NCBI GenBank assembly: GCA_019359095.1
Contig: JAHHHZ010000036.1
Location: 1-64,000, forward strand
Length of the DNA stretch: 64,000 bases
Reading direction: 5' to 3'
Source: Pleurocapsa minor HA4230-MV1
Lineage (GTDB): Bacteria > Cyanobacteriota > Cyanobacteriia > Cyanobacteriales > Xenococcaceae
In this document: positions 61,160 to 64,000 of the stretch, piece after piece
Numbering within the stretch: position 1 is the first letter of the stretch
How the letters are laid out: the number at the start of each line of letters is the position of its first letter
Translations under genes and position numbers: made by a program
The notes under the pieces: model-generated
Told to the model about the DNA's origin: nothing
Database searches by the model: none
Seen by the model: only the letters and a program-made list of their open reading frames with translations

Positions 61160-61966
61160 TTAACCAAAGCGACCACTGACATACTGTTGGGTTGCTTCTT
61201 CTTGAGGATTTTGGAAAATTTGTTCGGTTGGAGCAAATTCAGCTAAATAACCCTGACGATTTCCGCCAGCTACTTCCGTAACGTTAAAGAAGCCAGTATA
61301 GTCTGCCACCCGTGATGCCTGCTGCATATTATGGGTTACGATCACGATGGTATATTTTTCTTTGAGCTGATGAATTAATTCTTCTACTTTCAGAGTCGAG
61401 ATCGGATCGAGAGCAGAACAGGGTTCATCCATCAAGACAACATCAGGCTGAAGGGCAATGGTTCTAGCAATACAGAGCCTTTGCTGTTGACCACCACTCA
61501 AAGCCAAACCGCTTTGTTTAAGCTTGTCTTTTACTTCATCCCAAAGTGCTGCACTACGGAGCGATCGCTCTACTAACTCGTCCATGTTGCCTTTATAACC
61601 ATTGATTCGAGCGCCAAAGGCAATATTGTCATAAATCGACTTAGGGAAAGGATTAGGTCTTTGGAAAACCATCCCGACTTTACGCCGTACTTGAACAGGA
61701 TCGATATCTTTGCCGTAAAGGTTTTGATCGTTGTAGGTAATTAGCCCTTCAAGGCGAAAAATAGGGATCAGATCGTTGAGGCGATTGTAACAGCGAATGA
61801 GAGTACTTTTACCGCAACCTGATGGGCCAATAAAGGCTGTCACTTTGTTTTTGGGGACATTTAAATAAATGCCTTTTACGGCTAAAAAATCACCATAATA
61901 CACATTTACATTTTCCGCCTGTAAAACCGTTTCAGTTTTATTAGCAGTTTGTTGATCGTAAATCAT
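61160..61966 (-). CDS. pstB: Phosphate ABC transporter ATPase
   Basis: 268 residues. Walker A GPSGCGKS (46-53), the PstB-specific [22 protein letters not shown] (read in parts from 95), signature LSGGQQQR (156-163), Walker B VVLMDEP (176-182) and a switch histidine in THNMQQ near 210 fit PstB exactly. It powers high-affinity phosphate import. Its pstSCA partners are not within reach: upstream lies a 520-base gap and dxs, so this is a stand-alone copy. The gap holds PHO-box-like repeats, suggesting its own phosphate control. Confidence 0.93.
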   Translation of the reverse strand: MIYDQQTANKTETVLQAENVNVYYGDFLAVKGIYLNVPKNKVTAFIGPSGCGKSTLIRCYNRLNDLIPIFRLEGLITYNDQNLYGKDIDPVQVRRKVGMVFQRPNPFPKSIYDNIAFGARINGYKGNMDELVERSLRSAALWDEVKDKLKQSGLALSGGQQQRLCIARTIALQPDVVLMDEPCSALDPISTLKVEELIHQLKEKYTIVIVTHNMQQASRVADYTGFFNVTEVAGGNRQGYLAEFAPTEQIFQNPQEEATQQYVSGRFG

Positions 61967-62058
61967 AAAACTTTATTTGCTCTGTATAATTTAAAAGTCG
62001 ATCTGTTCTCTAATATTGCCCTTTCCCTCAATCTTACTGGTCGAGGGTTATAACTATT

Positions 62059-62096
62059 TTAACTTTTCGTTAAGAAGTTTTTTAAGAAGTTTTTAA
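62059..62096 (-). promoter_or_regulatory. PHO-box-like array upstream of pstB
   Basis: TTAA occurs at 62059, 62070, 62082 and 62093, spaced 11, 12 and 11 bases. On the coding (minus) strand these read CTTAAAAA, CTTAACGA and GTTAAAAT, matching the direct-repeat pattern of cyanobacterial SphR/PhoB sites, about 95 bases before the pstB start. Confidence 0.6.
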
Positions 62097-62311
62097 TTGT
62101 CATTGAATCTAAATATCTTAAGCTAAATTTGCCCAAATAAATCTATTTGCCAAGGGAATATTTTATCGCCTCTACTTAGCAAAATGAATGTTTTACAAAT
62201 AGCTAAATTTTTGATTGATAACAGTCAAAGTATTTAAAGTCTTTACTGAATTTATTGATGTCTAATTTCAATTATTGAAGCTGGAAGGGGAAAATAGACA
62301 AAAAGACAGAC

Positions 62312-62358
62312 AAAAGAAAAAGGTTTCGGGAGTCTTGCCGTGTTTCGACCCCAAAACC
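62312..62358 (-). terminator. dxs terminator
   Basis: On the minus strand GGTTTTGGGG (62358-62349) pairs with TCCCGAAACC (62331-62322) using two G-U pairs, followed by UUUUUCUUUU. The G-U pairs hold only on this strand. The loop is about 17 bases. Confidence 0.75.
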
Positions 62359-62486
62359 CTCTTCTATTACACTTACTCCTCACACACAATTAAAGTTTAC
62401 GAAGAATATCTAGTTTGATGCTAATTTCTCATGCCACTTTCTTAACTGTCATATTATTGAGGGTGAGTAGATCGCATCAATCATAG

Positions 62487-64000
62487 CTAACTAACCACAG
62501 AAGGTTCTTGATCCTTACTGGCAAAGAAAGCCTTGAGAATACTTTCTGCCATTTGAGGACTGCTTAAATCCAAACTTGCTTTAGATTCATCTGGAGTAGC
62601 ATGATCTACCAGAATATCTGGTACGCCAAAGCGTTTGACGGGTACAAGCACATTATGCTCTTGAAAAGCTTCCAAGACAGCCGAACCAAATCCACCCATC
62701 AGGCAACCTTCCTCAAAGGTAACTACCTTGCCAATTTGTTGAGCTAGAGGCACGATCAAATCCGTATCTAAAGGCTTCACAAAACGAGCATTGATCACCG
62801 TAGCTTCTATACCGTGTTCACTGAGGATCTCTGCGACTTGTAGTGCAGGATAAACCTGAGTCCCATAACCGACTAGGAGTAGATCATCACCACTGCGTAA
62901 AATTTCCCCTTTGCCGATTTCTAGAGCCTCCCAGCCTTCGTCCATCAAGGGTACGCCGACACCATTTCCACGAGGATAGCGCATGGCGATCGCTCCATCT
63001 TGATAATTAACACCCGTAACTACCATCCGCTGTAATTCGGCTTCATCTTTGGGAGCCATGATCGCAATATTGGGGATGCAGCGCAGATAAGCAATATCAT
63101 ACATTCCCTGGTGAGTTGGCCCATCAGCACCGACAATTCCTGCTCGATCTAGGCAGAAAAATACGGGTAATTTTTGAATGCAAATATCATGAATAATCTG
63201 ATCGTAAGCGCGCTGAAGGAAAGTCGAATAAATTGCTGCCACTGGCTTCATCCCTTGACTGGCCATCCCTGCTGCTAAAGTAATCGCGTGCTGTTCGGCA
63301 ATACCCACATCAATATACTGCTGAGGTAATTTGCTCTGAAGCTTATCCAAGCCTGTCCCTGTTGCCATCGCAGCGGTAATGCCGACGATTTTAGCATCGT
63401 TCTGGGCTAGGGTAGTTAAAGTATCAGCAAACACCTTGCAGTATTGGGGCGGTTTAGGCTTAGTAGCAGGAGCAGATTTGCCTGTCGCTAAATTAAAGGG
63501 ACTTTGGGCATGATAACCCACTTGATCTTTTTCGGCGATCGCATAGCCTTTACCCTTAACCGTTGCCACATGAACTAATACTGGGCCAGGAACTTTATGC
63601 GCCTGTTTGAAGGTAGTAATTAACTCTTCTAGATTATGACCGTCAATAGGGCCAAAATATTTAAAGCCCAACTCTTCAATAACTGCCCCCACCTTGGGTA
63701 CAGCGAGGCGTTTCATTCCTTCTTTAACTCGTTCCATTTCTGGAGTTAAAGATTCGCCAAAGAAAGGTAGTTGTTTGAACTGCTCTTCCAAATTATCTGA
63801 TAAAAACTGAACGGGGGCTGATAAACGGACTTTATTCAGATAGCGAGAAATTGCCCCGACATTGGGGGAGATAGACATTTCATTATCGTTTAACACCACC
63901 ATGAGGTTAGTGTTGGGCATATGTCCTGCGTGGTTGATCGCTTCTAAAGCCATCCCGCCAGTTAGCGCCCCATCGCCAATAATCGCTACACATTTGAAAT
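62487..64000 (-). CDS. dxs: 1-deoxy-D-xylulose-5-phosphate synthase (partial, 5' end outside)
   Basis: About 504 residues of the C-terminal three quarters are in the window. The frame is open to base 64000 and continues beyond it, so the internal ATG at 63953 is not the start. The thiamine-diphosphate motif [13 protein letters not shown] is at the very edge, followed by [19 protein letters not shown], the [16 protein letters not shown] segment near 65% of the way and the transketolase C-domain ending near 62500. Dxs condenses pyruvate and glyceraldehyde-3-phosphate, the entry to isoprenoid synthesis for chlorophyll, carotenoids and quinones. Confidence 0.96.
   Translation of the reverse strand, partial: FKCVAIIGDGALTGGMALEAINHAGHMPNTNLMVVLNDNEMSISPNVGAISRYLNKVRLSAPVQFLSDNLEEQFKQLPFFGESLTPEMERVKEGMKRLAVPKVGAVIEELGFKYFGPIDGHNLEELITTFKQAHKVPGPVLVHVATVKGKGYAIAEKDQVGYHAQSPFNLATGKSAPATKPKPPQYCKVFADTLTTLAQNDAKIVGITAAMATGTGLDKLQSKLPQQYIDVGIAEQHAITLAAGMASQGMKPVAAIYSTFLQRAYDQIIHDICIQKLPVFFCLDRAGIVGADGPTHQGMYDIAYLRCIPNIAIMAPKDEAELQRMVVTGVNYQDGAIAMRYPRGNGVGVPLMDEGWEALEIGKGEILRSGDDLLLVGYGTQVYPALQVAEILSEHGIEATVINARFVKPLDTDLIVPLAQQIGKVVTFEEGCLMGGFGSAVLEAFQEHNVLVPVKRFGVPDILVDHATPDESKASLDLSSPQMAESILKAFFASKDQEPSVVS

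Larger units (their letters stand above)
61967..62486. other. 520-base gap between dxs and pstB
   Basis: Contains the pstB promoter with PHO-box-like repeats (62059-62096), an AT-rich stretch and, near dxs, the dxs terminator (62312-62358). An ACTCCTCACAC stretch (62375-62385) resembles the Yfr1 RNA core but lacks the flanking stems. No ORF. Confidence 0.5.

Noticed and set aside
62375-62385. ACTCCTCACAC, the core of the cyanobacterial small RNA Yfr1
   Set aside because: Yfr1 needs a stem before and a terminator stem after the core. No 3' stem with T tract follows, and the 5' stem is the dxs terminator seen from the other strand.

Overview
This is a cyanobacterial chromosome segment. It opens with the last 16 codons of psbA (photosystem II D1) and also carries psb27, bioU (the cyanobacterial suicide-enzyme route to biotin), a Ycf35-type gene, and the cyanobacterial small families DUF1830, DUF2811 and DUF2997. 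The octamer GCGATCGC (HIP1) is scattered through genes and gaps. The DNA is AT-rich. Abundant heptamer arrays and AT-rich gaps fit a large-genome, possibly Pleurocapsa- or Chroococcidiopsis-like lineage, but I cannot fix the genus.

Layout. 0-7 kb is core: psbA tail, an EbsA-like pilus protein, a BioD/DRTGG protein, an ABC1-family kinase, trhO-panB, and a sugar-type ABC ATPase. 6.9-12.4 kb is an accessory conflict island. It holds a Trypco1-domain protein divergent from a caspase/nSTAND NTPase whose pentapeptide-repeat C-terminus is cut off by one in-frame TAA, then a four-helix-bundle gene bracketed by inverted heptamer arrays, a Uma2 nuclease and a MntA-HepT toxin-antitoxin pair. 12.6-18.3 kb holds a B12-radical-SAM protein, a DUF1830 protein, a nitroreductase and a methyltransferase. 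18.9-25.6 kb is an exopolysaccharide export and acylation operon (BY-kinase copolymerase, flippase, MBOAT acyltransferase, SGNH-like partner). 25.7-37.4 kb is mostly housekeeping: the DUF2997-Ycf35-ferredoxin operon, bioU, a TonB-like protein, dnaN, a cytochrome b-like protein, a second MalK-like ATPase beside a GH13 amylase, an M28 peptidase and glgA.

37.6-40.7 kb is a second accessory patch: an Rpn-type nuclease, a tandem duplication of a small gene plus the 5' end of its neighbour, and an RHS-toxin relic fused in frame to a DUF4279-like immunity gene. 40.7-51.3 kb holds a large PAS histidine kinase, a MacB-like permease, an FeS photolyase, a phased cluster of DnaA boxes, DUF2811, pth, a likely unannotated minus-strand RNA, a methyltransferase with a repeat inserted in its reading frame, and a membrane-fusion protein. 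51.5-57.5 kb holds an RND efflux operon with a divergent PadR repressor. 57.7-64 kb has a clear c-di-AMP riboswitch followed by a 20-codon ORF, a terminator and an SLC13/ArsB-type transporter, then tRNA-Leu(CAA), psb27, an orphan pstB behind a PHO-box-like array, and dxs, which runs off the end.

The most promising leads are the stop-interrupted caspase/nSTAND/pentapeptide locus with Trypco1, the c-di-AMP riboswitch leader with its mini-ORF, the phased DnaA boxes, the minus-strand RNA after pth, and the rule that heptamer arrays sit at gene 3' ends on the strand that supplies stop codons. All calls come from reading the sequence; no searches were run.
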